Positions 1 to 11,207 of a stretch of 64,000 bases of DNA are shown piece by piece. Position 1 is the stretch's first letter; each line of letters begins with the position of its first letter. The notes under the pieces are model-generated. The model saw only the letters and a program-made list of their open reading frames with translations. It was not told the DNA's origin and made no database searches. This DNA comes from Wurfbainia villosa (taxonomy: Eukaryota > Streptophyta > Magnoliopsida > Zingiberales > Zingiberaceae). Location: positions 91,127,174 through 91,191,173 of the forward strand of contig CM045991.1 of assembly GCA_025175895.1 (NCBI GenBank), in the 5' to 3' direction. The position numbers were made by a program, and so were the translations under genes.

Positions 1-199
1 ATAACAGTTGGTGATGATGTTCATATTCCAGCACCACCCTGGTTTTGTACTGCAAGTACAGAAAAGTGCAAGTTTGACCTGAGCTCAAAGGTGGTGTCGA
101 TTCTCAATGTCCAGGACTACAGTGGTGCTCTACTTGAAATATCAGCGACATGAAGGAAATATCTAACTAAATGGTGTTGTTGATTTTGAAAGTCCATAA
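1..199. repeat. 84-bp satellite, left segment
   Basis: Degenerate copies of the satellite that reappears at 2213-3090. The shared phrases are the 'tgaaagtcca' block (near 107 and 189, about 83 bp apart) and the 'cacttgaaat..cagc' block. The window edge cuts it on the left and the 298-bp array replaces it on the right. Confidence 0.65.
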
Positions 200-1862
200 G
201 TGTGGGGTAGGATGCTCAAAACAGTATTTAGTCATCGCATATACCTTCCATAGGCCTTCCTCTGCCACTCCATGTCAGAGATTCTCAAATTCAACTTGTT
301 TAAGTCCATCAATGGGTTTCAGTCAAAATCCATTGATGGCCCTATTCACTTCCTCTTCGACCCAATCCAATTCCATTAGCTTTTTGAAATCACCCTGGAT
401 GTAACCGTACCCGGCACTCCCATCCTCAAGGTTTGCATAGGCTTGCACAACCTGATTTCCGATTTCAACCTTCCGTGCCAATTGGCATGCACACATGACC
501 GCGGTTTATGAGCCTCAAAAGCCTATTTGGTCACCGCCTATATCTTCTATAGGCCTTCCTCTGCCACTCCATGTCAGAGATTCTCAAATTAAACTCATCT
601 AGGTCCATCAATGGGTTTCGGCCAAAACCCATTGATGGCACTATCCACCTCTTCTTCGACCCAATCCAATTCCATTAGCTTTCTGAAATCATGCTGGGTG
701 CAATCGTACCCGGCACTCCCATCCTCAAGGTTTGCAGGGGCTTGCACAACCTGATTTCCGATTTCACCCTTTCGTGTCAATTGGCACGCACACATGACTG
801 TGGTCTATGGGTCTCAGAAACCTGTTTGGTCGCCGCCTATACCTTCCATAGGCCTTCCTCTGTCACTCCATGTCAGAGATTCTCAAATTCAACTCGTCTA
901 GGTTCATAAATGGGTTTCGACCAAAACCCATTGATGGCATTATTCATCTCCTCTTCGACCCAATCCAATTCCATTACCTTTCTAAAATCACCCTAGGTGT
1001 AACCGTACCCGACACTCCCATCGTCAAGATTTGCATAGGCTTGCACAGCCTAATTTCCCATTTCAGCCTTTCGTGCCAATTGGCACGCACACATGACCAC
1101 GGTCTAAGGGCCTCAGAAACCTATTTGGTCGCCGCCTATACCTTCCATTGTCCTTCCACGCCATTTCAGAGATTCTCAAATTCAACTCGTTTAAGTCCAT
1201 TAATGGGTTTTGGCCAAAACCCATTGATGGCACTATCCACCTCCTCTTCGATCCAATCCGATTCCACTAGCTTTTTAAAATCACCTTGGGTGCAACCATA
1301 CTCGGCACTCCCATCCTCAAGGTTTGCATAGGCGCACCGCCTGATTTCCGATTTCAGCCTTCCATGCCAATTGGCACGCACACATGACCGTTGTCTATAG
1401 GCCTTAGAAACTTGTTTGGTCGCCGCCTATATCTTCGATAGTCCTTCCACGCCATATCAAATATTCTCAAATTCAACTCGTCTAGGTTCATCAATGAGTT
1501 TCGTACAAAACCCATCAATGGACCTATCCAGTGCCTTTTCAACCGAATTCAAGTGCATTAGTTTTCTAAATTCGCCCTTGGTGCAACTGCACCCTAAATT
1601 CACATCCTCAAGGGTTGCATTGCCTTGCACAGCTTGATTCAGAATTCAGTCTGCATGGCAATTGACACGTATTCATAACTGCGGCATAGGAGGCTAAGAA
1701 CCTTGTTTGGTCGCCACCTAAGTCTTCAGTATGCATTCTTATTCCACTCCATGTCAAGAAATCTCAATTTCAACTTCTCTAGGTCCTTCAATGGGTTTCA
1801 GGCAAAGCCCATTGATGGACCTATCCACCGCCTTTTCAAACGAATCCAAGTGCATTAGATTT
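200..1862. repeat. ~298-bp tandem array, about 5.6 copies
   Basis: The phrase 'ccaatccaattccatta' or close variants recurs near 362, 661, 960, 1253, 1543 and 1840, a period of about 290-300 bp. The palindromic block 'atgggtttcggccaaaaccca' type sequence sits about 50 bp before each. Units 1-4 are close to each other, the last two are more diverged. Read on the minus strand, several units share a protein-like stretch of about 60 residues (ANLEDGSAGY, DFKKLMELDWVEEEVDSAIN), but stops and frameshifts separate units, so I annotate a repeat and not a gene. Confidence 0.85.
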
Positions 1863-2212
1863 AGGCTGATGGAAGTGGTTTGAAGTCTTAGGTCTAGACT
1901 AAGGGTGAGCATCAATACTTGGGGTAAACCTCATGTTTAAGGTGCGACAGTCAACTGATGGTTTAGAATAGTCGATTGGTTCAGTAAAGTCGACTCCCGT
2001 TGAGGGGCTCGGATTTCAGATTGGGTGCTCTTCAGTCGACTGTTGTAGGGAAGCAGTCGACTAGCCACTATGAGCTCGGAAAACTGAAGGGCACTCAGGC
2101 GATTAAGAAGTTGAGTGCTTGGAAAGTCTAAAGGGCGATCGAGCGAAGTGAAAAATAGTGCTACGACTCAGCAGTCGACTGTTGTGGTAGAGCAATCGAC
2201 TAGAGACTTTGA
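1863..2212 (+). repeat. Family A LTR fragment
   Basis: Matches part of the A1 5' LTR (about 31665-31880): the run from 'gatggaagtggtttgaag' through 'cttaggtctag', 'caatacttgggg' and 'aaacctcatgtt', followed by several CAGTCGACTG-type palindromes (near 2034, 2061, 2171). Both LTR ends are missing and no target duplication is visible, so it is a truncated relic. Confidence 0.75.
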
Positions 2213-3090
2213 TTGCCTCAAATACCATGGTACTGCACTTCAAATTCTGACACCAAGAGTTAAAATGGTGAAATAAATTATGGTGATGATATTGGAAGTC
2301 CATGACCACGTTGGTGCTGTAACAGCACCACGATGATTTTAGGTGAGATAAACTGTGGTGATGATATTCAAAGTTCATGACCAATGTGGTGTTGTACTTG
2401 AAATACCATCACCATCAAGTAGTGAGCTTCGAAAATCGGTGGTGTTGATCTGTAAAGTCCAGCAACACCATGGTGCTGCACTTCAAATTACAGCACCGTG
2501 AGTTAAAATGGTGAAATAAAATGTGGTGCTAATATCGAAAGTCCAGGACCACTTTGGGGCTGCACTTGAAATAACAGCACCACGAAAATTTTAGTTGAGA
2601 TAAATGGTGGTGTTGATTTTCAAAGTCCAGGACCAATGTAGTTTTGCACTTGAAATACCAGCATCATCAAGTAGTGAGCTTCGATAACCGATGGTGTTGA
2701 TCTGTAAAGTCCAGCACCATCATGGTGTTGCACTTCAAATTCAAGCACCATGAGTTAAAATGGTGAAATAAAATATGGTGTTGATATTGAAAGTCCAGGA
2801 TCACTTTGGAGTTGTACTTAAAATAACAGCACCACGAAGGTTTTAGGTGAGATAAATGGTGGTGTTGATATTCAAAGTTCAGGACCAACGTGGTGCTGCA
2901 CTTGAAATACCAACACAATTAAGTAGTGAACTTCAATAACCGATAGTGTTGATCTGTAAAGTTCAGCACCACTATGGTTTGACATAGTCCAACACCACTA
3001 TTGTTTCAATAACCGGTGAACTTCAATAACCGGTGGTGCTGACAATAACTGGCCTGAGCCACTATGTTGATCTGTAAAGTCCAGCATCAC
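2213..3090. repeat. 84-bp satellite with trimeric higher-order period
   Basis: The anchor 'aaagtcc' (or aaagttc) occurs at 2370, 2454, 2538, 2622, 2706, 2790, 2874 and 2958, exactly 84 bp apart each time. Three successive monomers differ ('gttgatctgtaaagtccag', 'aatatcgaaagtccagg', 'gattttcaaagtccagg') and the same order returns every 252 bp (2444, 2695-2696, 2948). The array becomes irregular after 2960 and fades near 3090. Confidence 0.85.
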
Positions 3091-4959
3091 GGCGAAGCAG
3101 AAAACCTAGCATCAAGAAGGGAATCAAAAGAAAAAAGGAAGGCTCGGATTGCAACGGCAAAGCAAAAAATGCGAGGGAAAGCGAAATTGAGAAACGAAGG
3201 AAAGAAATTTGCGAGGTGAGGCGTGGCGTGGGCGAGAAGAGGTGGCACTTCCACATCGGCAAGCGCGCATAAAGTGTCGCCCAAGATATCGAAATTATAA
3301 CATTCTTGATTAAATGTGTTTGAGAGATATATCTCATCTTGCAACTGGTTTTATTTGGAGAAAGAACGGTAAAGCTATGGCATCAAAGGCTTAGAGCATA
3401 TAGGTGATAAGGGGATGCTTGTCTTAATTAAAAAAAAGAAAAAACTTATCCTTCTTTTGACATAGGCAAAATTTGAAATATCGAGCTATGTTAGTGTTTG
3501 GTCTTTAAGAAAAGTGGTATATTTTGGTGATATGCCGGGGTATAAGGTTTAAAGTATAATCTAATATTGAAGTTTTAATCACTAGCTGAAATGAAACAAC
3601 TTTTGCACCATGTCGTGCACTATGTTGCGTTGACACTTGACAAGTTGAGGTATGCATTGAAACATTTGTTGAGTTGAATGTAGATGAATTTTATTTTTTT
3701 AATACCCTTTCACTTAATTTATTTACTTGTAAAAATAAAACTAAAGCAATTGAATAGTGAATTGAATTGAATTATATCGCAGCAATAGAGACACATTTCG
3801 GTATGTTGAAATTAATTTGGATGGGTTTTACCAATTTAATGTTTTTTCGCTTAATTTCTCTACTTTTAATAAGATTATATCAATCAGTAATCAAATTTAA
3901 AATGATTTATTTATTTTGTTTTCAATTAGTATCAAGATGAATTTATATAAATTTTACTCTAGAATCTTAAATCACTCGATCTATTTACTTGAAAGAATAA
4001 TAATGGTAGAAATTAGATAATAAATTAAATTAAAACTTTGGTAAAATAAAATAAAAACTAACATTTTTTGAATTTATCCTAATGCATGTCATAATGTGTC
4101 AAGGCAGCCCAAGTGTTAGAACAACATAATGCTCATTGCACTATCAACATAGACGACATAGAAGAGAATATCTGGGTTTCAATAATTTACTAAAATAATA
4201 TGCTTTAGTTGTACCACCCGACGCGATAGAAGATTCCAAATTGTAGATACAATCTCATTTAGACTAGGTTTGTTGATATGCAAACTCTTTAATAATGATA
4301 ATTTTCTCACATTATTGTATGCAGGTGATGAACAAATTATCTCTAAGGAGAAGAGGAAGGTGGCACGGCATAAAATGTCTCACAAAAAATTCTCACACAA
4401 AGATTAAACTAAATTAACAAATGAAAAACACACTACAAAAATAAAAATAGGTTCTTTTATAGACAATACTTGAAACAAATAGCAAATTGCAAGTTAAAAT
4501 AACATTCTACTAAACATTTTCGCTTTTAAATTAAAACATATCAAGAGTATTTAAACCCCATAAATAAAACAACTACTATAGTGAAACACTTCTTTAAACA
4601 TTTTCTCCTCTAAAGAGAATATTATGGTAAAATAAAATTCTTACAAATCAAACCTTAAAATAAACAAAATATGTATTTTTTATCATTCTTTGGGATGACA
4701 ATGTGTAACCATTTAATCAAGTATCTACAAGTAGTAACTTATATGGGATGAATTTAGTTACCCATTTATTGAGATTAAACGAGTTAAGGCAACAGTACGT
4801 AATTATGGTGTAATTATGGGTATTTACAAGTAGCTAGGTGGGTTCGAGTATTCACAGATACCCACAAATATAAATGTATACATAATATTTATTTATTTAA
4901 ATTGTAGATGGTGGGCTTGATTTGATTAGTCAAATGAGTATGAATCTGAGTAATCATGT
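3091..4959. other. AT-rich stretch, no gene recognised
   Basis: After a short GC-richer part (3091-3260) the sequence is AT-rich with frequent stops in every frame. A splice-acceptor-like 'tgtatgcag' at 4316-4324 precedes a short lysine-rich open stretch, but no partner exon is visible. I see no TE ends or RNA genes. Confidence 0.5.
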
Positions 4960-4960
4960 A

Positions 4961-5712
4961 TGATACGGTCGAAATAGACGAATGGGTCAGACTCTAGAGT
5001 AAGGGGTCCACTTGGACTTAGGGTTCACGAAAGAGCCAAATAGAGGAGGCCTTTAGATGAGAACTAGGGGTGAAGTTGGAGAAAGGCAAGACTTTGATCC
5101 AAAGTGTGGCGAATCAAATATTAGTGCACCTGGGATGCAGAGACCGCCGAATCAGAGGAATTCAACGTATCCTAAGACCCACCCAACCAACCAACCTTTT
5201 GGGGGTGATCACCTAGGAACCAGCCCAGAGCGAAGCCGTCACGCAGGCCGGCAAGGAAGAGGCGAGTGGAGCGAAGTGAGGCGAGTCGGCAAGAAGTGAC
5301 TTGGGCCAGCAAGGAAGAGGCGAGTCAGGGCGAAGTGACTCAGAGCGTCAGGAAAGAGGCGAGTCAGGACGAACTGACTGGGGCCAGCAAAGAAGAGGCG
5401 AGTCGGGACAAAGTGACTTGGGTCGTCCGAAAAGAGACAAATCAAGGACCACGGGATAGATTCCCCCCTGTATGTTGTTACAGCTAGTCTCCTAAACAGC
5501 TCCCGTTGGTGATTGCCCTCAGACACCTCAGGTGCCAGGTGAAGATTCTCTACAGAAGTTGTCCCCTAGCCGCTCGCTCCCAGGACGATAACGACCTACG
5601 TGGCATAGCATGTAGAGGGTCCGCACAAAGTTTGTCCCCTAACACCTTACTGCGGACCGTCATCCCTCTGGCACACTAGACTCTATAAAGCGAATAAGAG
5701 TCAATTCTGCTC
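4961..5712 (+). repeat. Tat-like element, 5' LTR
   Basis: Homologous to 9593-11207 over most of its length. The two copies diverge after 'gtttgtcccctaacacctt' (5630-5655), so one of them is rearranged at its 3' end. The end at about 5712 is set by the degenerate PBS that follows. Confidence 0.65.
5240..5455 (+). repeat. ~38-bp tandem repeat inside the 5' LTR
   Basis: About five to six copies of a unit like 'aagaggcgagtcggggcg' plus 'aagtgactcgggtcg'. The same minisatellite is in the 3' LTR at 9878-10095. It creates repetitive open frames on both strands (KEEASQ.E / FFAGPSQFV types) that I do not regard as genes. Confidence 0.8.
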
Positions 5713-6774
5713 TAAAAGCGCCCACCCAAGGGTTGGTGAAGAAGATCTGATGGCATCAACCTGGATCTCTGAAGACAAAGGCCCGGAGACAGAACCTTCG
5801 AAGAACCCCCGAGGACAAGATTATGATAGGGAGGTTTCCCTCAGGGATCATGTTTTCAGAAGAAGCGAAGAGGCAAGCATCACAGCGGGGCTAGTAAGGA
5901 GTCTGAGTCTCCCCTTGTCCCTTATGCGAACCAGGAATCGTGGGCACAGTCGAAGGGCGCTCGCATGGTTCAAAAGGGGGAGACACGGGTTGCTCTTGTA
6001 AAGCTAAAACGAAAAGAGTTAGAGAAGAAGAGGTGGATGTCTTATTGGTTTCCGACTTTCGGTGAGAAGTTATACTAGGGGAACATCTATCCTAAGGAGC
6101 TTAGAATTGTTTTCTCAGTGGTGTCCTTTATAGCCGCAGGAAGAAGCTTGGTCGGAGAGGTAGGGGGCGAATTTAGGATGAGCAATAAAAGTTACGACCA
6201 ACTTCTCTCCCATTTTTTAAAGAGGGAAGTTGAGTCTTCAATGCAAGGGAGTAATTGAGTCAATAAAGTAGCCCCTAAAGGGAGCAAGTGGGAACACGTA
6301 GATACACGCCAATCCAAAAAGCCTTGACGAGTCCCCATCAAGGTCAGATTTCGAAACCTGAGGCTAATGGGGAGGGAGTACCGCACTATGAAGCTAAGAG
6401 GTGGCCTCTAAGAAGATAGAGCGAGATCCCCTGCACTCGCCTGTGGACTAACCTAGATAACTTAATGTTCAGAGGACAAGGAACATGAGCATCTAAGCGC
6501 CCCCTCCCCGGAAATGCTTCGAATAATTCCGGCTTAATTTTCCGGCTCGTTGCCCCTGCTATTTCCTTTATTCGAGCACCTAGTCGACTAGCGGCCTGAG
6601 TTGGCACTCAGATGTTCTATATAGGATAAGCGCGTACGTGCTCTCAGCTCGATGAGTTACGAAGAAGGCAATTAGGAGATTACATAGGAGAAGATAGGAG
6701 ATTTATATAAGTCCCCATATGAAGAAAGTATTAACATTTGTGTGTGTGTGTGTGTCGATACACGTGGAAACACA
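5713..6774. other. Tat-like element leader and internal non-coding DNA
   Basis: Begins with the degenerate primer site (GCGCCCACC, 5718-5726). A short open frame from the ATG at 5750 to 6001 may be the remnant start of gag, but it shows no domain I recognise. The rest has no convincing ORF. A (TG)n microsatellite lies at about 6738-6757. Confidence 0.45.
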
Positions 6775-7569
6775 CTATACATCAAAAGCTTCTGCTGAGT
6801 ACCTAACTAAGGGGGCTCGATAGCTCAGAGTAGACGTATCTTCTTCGGGGGATATAGATCCCCTCTCGTGAAGTAGCTCTACCGCTCCATCGAACCCCAT
6901 GAAGAAGATGGTCACTTTAGGAACTAAGTTCCTTATCATCTCCCACTCTCGAGTTTGATAGTGTGCCTCCTCCGATTCCTTCTGCCCAATCAGAACCGCA
7001 CTAAGCCCGCGTAACCCCTGGCCTAATGTCTCAAGATCTACTTGATCCAATCGCAGGGAGTTCAGACGATCCGAAAGATGGGCCACGTCCTGGGAGAGTC
7101 CAAAAGTGGTTTGTTGTAGTTGAATCACCTGGATCTGAAGGGAGTCGTGAACTACGATTAGGTGACTCAGTAGGGCCTCTCGTTCACCGTATAAGGAGAG
7201 AGCCCATTCCTTATCTTCATCCGATCTAGTTCGGTGATCTGCCTCTAACGTCAATTGCTCTTTTAGTCAGGCCACCTCCTGCTCAGCCTCAGCCTTCATA
7301 TTTTCCAATTCTTGTCGAAGGGCTTGACATTGTGCCAACTCCACAACCAGGGAATCATGTCGGCGTTGCGCCTCTCCTTGGCCCTTCAACTCGATAAATA
7401 AGCTCGCAGTCCGTCGGTCGATCGCATCCCGCTCATCAAGTAACTCTGCTACCTTCTCCCGCAGTTCTAGGTAAGTCTGGCGCAATCCAACTGCAGTTGA
7501 GTTCAACTCCGCTTCGCGCCGAGAAGAATCAGAGAGTTGTTGGGTCGCTTGATTTAGTTGGGCTTGCAA
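6775..7569 (-). pseudogene. Coiled-coil part of an antisense retrotransposon ORF
   Basis: Two minus-strand frames, 7267-7569 (100 aa) and 6775-7254 (159 aa), are both rich in Glu, Gln, Leu and Arg and free of Pro over long stretches, as in a coiled coil (segments such as QLNQATQQLSDSSRREAELN and VAELLDERDAIDRRTASLFI). They lie in order but are separated by a stop, so they are probably one broken reading frame. The frame runs opposite to the LTR orientation and downstream of the transposase-28-like segment at 8560-9090. In plant gypsy elements the same order (globular domain, then a long coiled coil) occurs in the 'putative gypsy-type transposon' proteins. Its function is unknown. I infer that it is the C-terminal half of the antisense ORF. 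Confidence 0.55.
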
Positions 7570-8559
7570 GGCAATATGGCGGGCCTCCAGATGTGCTTGA
7601 TAGTCCGCACCTGATAGTCCGCCAAGCAGTGGACGACCTCATATTGTGTGATTGTCTGCACAAATAAAAGGTTGGGTTAGGCTCAATATATAGCTATAGA
7701 AAGATCCCCATGAAGGTTGTGAGTTTACCGAGGTCAGCTCATGACGTAAGCGATCAAGAGGAGCTTGCAGCTCAGCCTGTTTAAGGATTTTTACATCCTC
7801 TAAGGAACTGAGATGGAGGATAGAATTGAGGGATACCAGGGGGAATCCGATAAAGGGGGCACCCGAGCCTCCCTTGTAGGGGGCGATGCAGAAACAGGTG
7901 GCTCAATGGTGGAAGAAGGAGCGACGCTGGTAAGAGGGGAACTGTGGACAACGATAGAAGAAAGAGGGAGAGATGCAAAATCCTCAAAAGAAGAAAGCAG
8001 GGGAACCGAGGAGGAAGGCAGAAACTCACAAGAAGGAGAAGAGGCGAGGTCGTCTTCCCTTCAGGAGACAAAAGAACTACGAGGGCGGATGAAGCCTTAT
8101 CTGAAGGAGGGAATGAAGGCCCCAAAAGCCGAGGCTGGCGGCGTAGAATAAAAGGCACCTTGTCAAATGAGTCTGAGCAAGCGTCAAGGGAAGATGGGGG
8201 ATCACGGGTGTGGGTGTGTGAACCTTCCTCTTCCCTGCAATGGGAGCTTTATTCGTCGTGTCAGTTTTCTTCCGCTTACTCAACGCTTTCGAAGCCGAGT
8301 GAGAGGGAGCCTGCGCTCGAAAAGGAGTAGCACCTTGGGAGGAGGGCGATGGAGACCCGACTCAAGGAGAGAGACTTGGACTAGGATGACTGGGTGGAAG
8401 CAGAGACTTGACTTTGCCTTTATCCCTCTCTTTTTCTGTTTTAGCCAAGGCCTCCATCAGGGCTTCTTGCATCATGTTGTCTGCAAAATAAAAGTTGCAT
8501 CAATACATGAAAATGACATTGCAAGGTGAACGCCAAGGAAGTATCATGATACCTATCAG
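7570..8559 (-). other. Linker of the antisense ORF, low complexity
   Basis: Purine-rich on the plus strand and Ser/Leu/Pro-rich when read on the minus strand. Open frames on both strands (for example 7781-8158 and 7813-8151) overlap each other and look like composition artefacts. No domain is recognisable. By position it should be the disordered linker between the two conserved parts of the antisense ORF. Confidence 0.35.
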
Positions 8560-9090
8560 GGTGGGGTTGTCACGGGCAAAAGAAGTTAGTTTGAAATGTC
8601 TTAGAAGTCGTTCATCCAACGGCACTCGGAGACTATATGGGTGGTTACAAAGAATGCGTCGTGTGGCCTCAAAGGAGCATTCAGCACGAGCCTCTTTTAG
8701 GGGAGGCAAGTCGGGAAGGTCAGTATTCCATGACTCAGAGAAGGGAAAAGGTGCGGAGTTGGACAAAGAAGTAAAGGTTTTTCTAGCCTTTGTTAGAAGA
8801 AGACAGTCCCCTTAAGAATACGCAATCAGGCCGACTCGCGAAGTAGGAAGACACCTGGTTCTGCCATTTTCAGCTGAAATAAGCTATGAAACAAAAGGGG
8901 AGAAAGGGAGAGCTTGAGATGCTCGAAGACGATGACAATCCCGACGAGAATACGAAAAGCATTCGGAGCTGACTGATTTATGGTTATTTCGTAAAATTGC
9001 AAAATTCAAAGATAAACGGCAGGAATTGGTAAACGCAAGCCTCCTTCAAGTGGCCAACGAAGAAGCTATGGCAGTTAGAGGGAGGGCGAT
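8560..9090 (-). pseudogene. Transposase_28-like domain ('putative gypsy-type transposon'), broken
   Basis: Translating the minus strand from about 9090 gives, across several frames, the pieces LKEACVYQFLPFIFEF, then a segment resembling 'APNAFRILVGIVIVFEHLKL', then 'PLLFHSLFQLKMAEPGVFLL' and 'LSSSNKGWK'-like residues. This order and wording fit the plant domain named putative gypsy-type transposon (Pfam Transposase_28), which I identify from memory only. Stops and frame changes interrupt it about every 30-60 residues, so it cannot be expressed as one protein. It sits antisense within the Tat-like element, upstream (in minus direction) of the coiled-coil part. Confidence 0.5.
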
Positions 9091-9592
9091 AAAGTCAGTC
9101 AGTGGGCAAAGGAAAAAGCGAAGGGAGGGTTTCTAGAATATAGTGGGATAGCTAGGCATAGAAGGGATGAGAGGAGTTTAAGAGTAGAAGCCATGGTCTC
9201 ATACCAGAGAAGGTCCACACCCTTAGCGGATTTATTACAAGATGAGGCCATGGGAACGAAGAAGAGAGAAGAAGAGTGCTACTTACGCAGAACGAAGACA
9301 ATGTACACTGAAAAGAAGTAAATATTCCAAGATAGAAGGAAGGAGCGAGTGACCCTTCTCTAATACAAAAGTCCTCGAGTGTCGAGACGACAAGCCAGTG
9401 CAATGATGATAGCGTAAGACGAAGAGGCGATGCCAGATAAGTCAAGGATCAGGGAATGGCCATTTTTAATGGAAAACGGAGAGGTCAAACCCTAGGAAAA
9501 TTGCAATGTGGGCCCTTGGGCCTGTCCCATCGCCACCATCTTAATAACGTCAAACTCATTTAATGGTCTGACTTCTTGAGGAGGGTAGCTAA
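9091..9592. other. Tat-like element, region before the 3' LTR
   Basis: No conserved ORF. It ends in a purine-rich tract 'gaggagggtagctaa' (9578-9592), the likely polypurine primer for plus-strand synthesis, directly before the LTR start TG at 9593. Confidence 0.5.
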
Positions 9593-10134
9593 TGATACGA
9601 CCGAAATAGGTTAATGGGCAAGACCCTGGAGTAAGGGGCCCACTTGAACTTGGGGTTCACTAAAGGGCTAAATAGAGGAGACCTTTAGATGAGAACTAGG
9701 GGTAAAGTTGGAGAAAGGCAAGGTTTTGATCCAAAGTGTGGCGGATCAAATACTAGTGCACTTAAGACGTGGAGACCACCGAGTTAGAGGAATTCAAAGT
9801 ATCCTAAGACCCGCCCATCCAACCTTTTGGGGGTGATCATCCAAGAACTAGCCTAGAATGAAGTCGTCACACGGGTCGACGAGGAAGAAGCGAGTTGGGT
9901 AGAAGTGACTCGGAGTGTCAGGAAAGAGGCAAGTCGGGACGAAGTGACTTGGGTCGGCAAGGAAGAGGCAAGTTGGGGCGAAAGGACTCAAAGTGCCAGG
10001 AAAAAAGTGAGTTGGGACGAAATAACTCGGGCCTACAAAGAAGAGGCGAGTTGGGGCGAAGTGACTCGAGTCGTTCAGAAAGAGATAAGTCGAGGACCAC
10101 AGGGTAGATCCCCCCCCCTCCCCCTCGGCCTGTA

Positions 10135-10855
10135 GGTTGTTACCAAGGTTTAAAATCTCGACCAGACGAGATTTGACATGATCGAATAACACAAGCTGCA
10201 GTTTGATCCGTATCGTCTGTGCCGATACTATTTCGGTATTTTTTTCTTTTTTTAAAACATTAATATTTAATTATTTGATTTTTTTTAATTTTAATTAATT
10301 TTTAAAAAAGAATTTAAGATTTAATTTTAAATAAATTACAAATTCGAATTTAGAATTTTAATTAAAATATCTTTTATTTTTTGAAATAAAAATATAAATT
10401 TATATAATTATATAAATTAATTAATAATTTATTTAATTAAATTTTACAGTTTAATTAATTTATATATTTTTAATTAAGATATTTTTAATTATAATTTATA
10501 TATTTCTCACCGATCGCGTTCCCGATCAAGCTGCACGATCAGGAACGCGATCTCGCAGCGCGATCGGGAACGCGATCCCGCAGCGCGATCGGGAACGCGA
10601 TCCCACAGTGCGATCGAGAGCGCGATCGGGAGCGCGATCGGGAACGTGATCGCATTCCTGCAGTAGAATCGAGAACACGATCGCATTCACGATCCCGCAA
10701 TGTGATGGCGTTCGTGATCGCTACTACCGTCGATCACACCTTCGCTGCCACTGCATCGCCGTCTCACATACGTGCCGATGTCGGTTCCACGTCGGAACGA
10801 AAAATTTCGTCCGTTTCGCACAGAACGGGTCGGCATTTAATACTATGGTTGTTAC
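10135..10855. mobile_element. MULE-like non-autonomous DNA transposon
   Basis: Inserted in the Tat-like 3' LTR. The 9-bp direct repeat GGTTGTTAC flanks it at 10135-10143 and 10847-10855, and the other LTR (near 5474) preserves the uninterrupted site. The ends, 10144 'caaggtttaaaatctcgacc' and the complement of 10827-10846, are imperfect inverted repeats (both contain ...TTAAA..C.CGACC). A 9-bp duplication fits Mutator-like elements. No transposase ORF is present. The body is AT-rich (10230-10500) followed by a GC-rich array. Confidence 0.7.
10508..10735. repeat. GCGATCG short tandem array
   Basis: About ten copies of a roughly 22-bp degenerate unit built on 'gcgatcgggaacgcgatccc', full of CpG and of the palindrome CGATCG. 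It lies inside the MULE-like element and is strikingly GC-rich next to the AT-rich segment on its left. Confidence 0.75.
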
Positions 10856-11207
10856 AGCTAGCCTCCTAAATAGCTCCTCTTGATGATTGCCCTCGGACAC
10901 CTCGGGTGCCAAGTGGAGATTCCTTACAGAGATTGTCCTCTAACCGCTCGCTCCCAGGAGGATAACAATCTATGTGGCATACCACGTAGAGGGTCCGCAC
11001 AGAGTTTGTCCCCTAACACCTTGCCAAAAGGCTCCCTAGAGATGATCGTAGGGAAAAAACAATTACCTCAGAGCTATTGTATAAAGGCAAGATCAAGGAA
11101 AAGGTAAAGGAGCTCTCTGGATACTACATTCTTCTCCATCTTTCCTTTCCTGGTCTAACTTAAGCATCGGAGGGTCGTCGTGGGGAAGTGTCGACGGCCA
11201 TCTGACA

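Larger units (their letters stand above)
9593..11207 (+). repeat. Tat-like element, 3' LTR with an insertion
   Basis: Direct-repeat partner of the 5' LTR, about 0.9 kb once the 703-bp insertion (10144-10846) is removed. Near the end, 'ttaagcatcggagggtcgtc' resembles the common U5 region of Tat/Retand-type LTRs. It includes the 38-bp minisatellite at 9878-10095. The proposed end is 'tctgaca' at 11207. Confidence 0.65.

Noticed and set aside
870..1331. 153-aa plus-strand open frame in the 298-bp array
   Set aside because: Spans tandem units and has low-complexity Ser/Phe/Pro composition. The minus strand is more protein-like, and neither is a whole gene.
2213..3090. Possible CRISPR array
   Set aside because: Spacing is regular, but the intervals are themselves homologous satellite monomers and the context is a plant genome.
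3062..3344. Two overlapping minus frames of 85-91 aa
   Set aside because: They overlap in different frames, lack domains and begin in satellite sequence.
4316..4407. Splice-acceptor-like site followed by a Lys-rich short frame
   Set aside because: No upstream exon, no homology recognised, AT-rich surroundings.
5057..5526. Open frames on both strands across the Tat-like LTR
   Set aside because: Generated by the 38-bp minisatellite; the same frames recur at 9848-10192.
7781..8330. Overlapping frames of 112-128 aa on both strands
   Set aside because: Purine/pyrimidine-biased low-complexity sequence, mutually overlapping, without domains.
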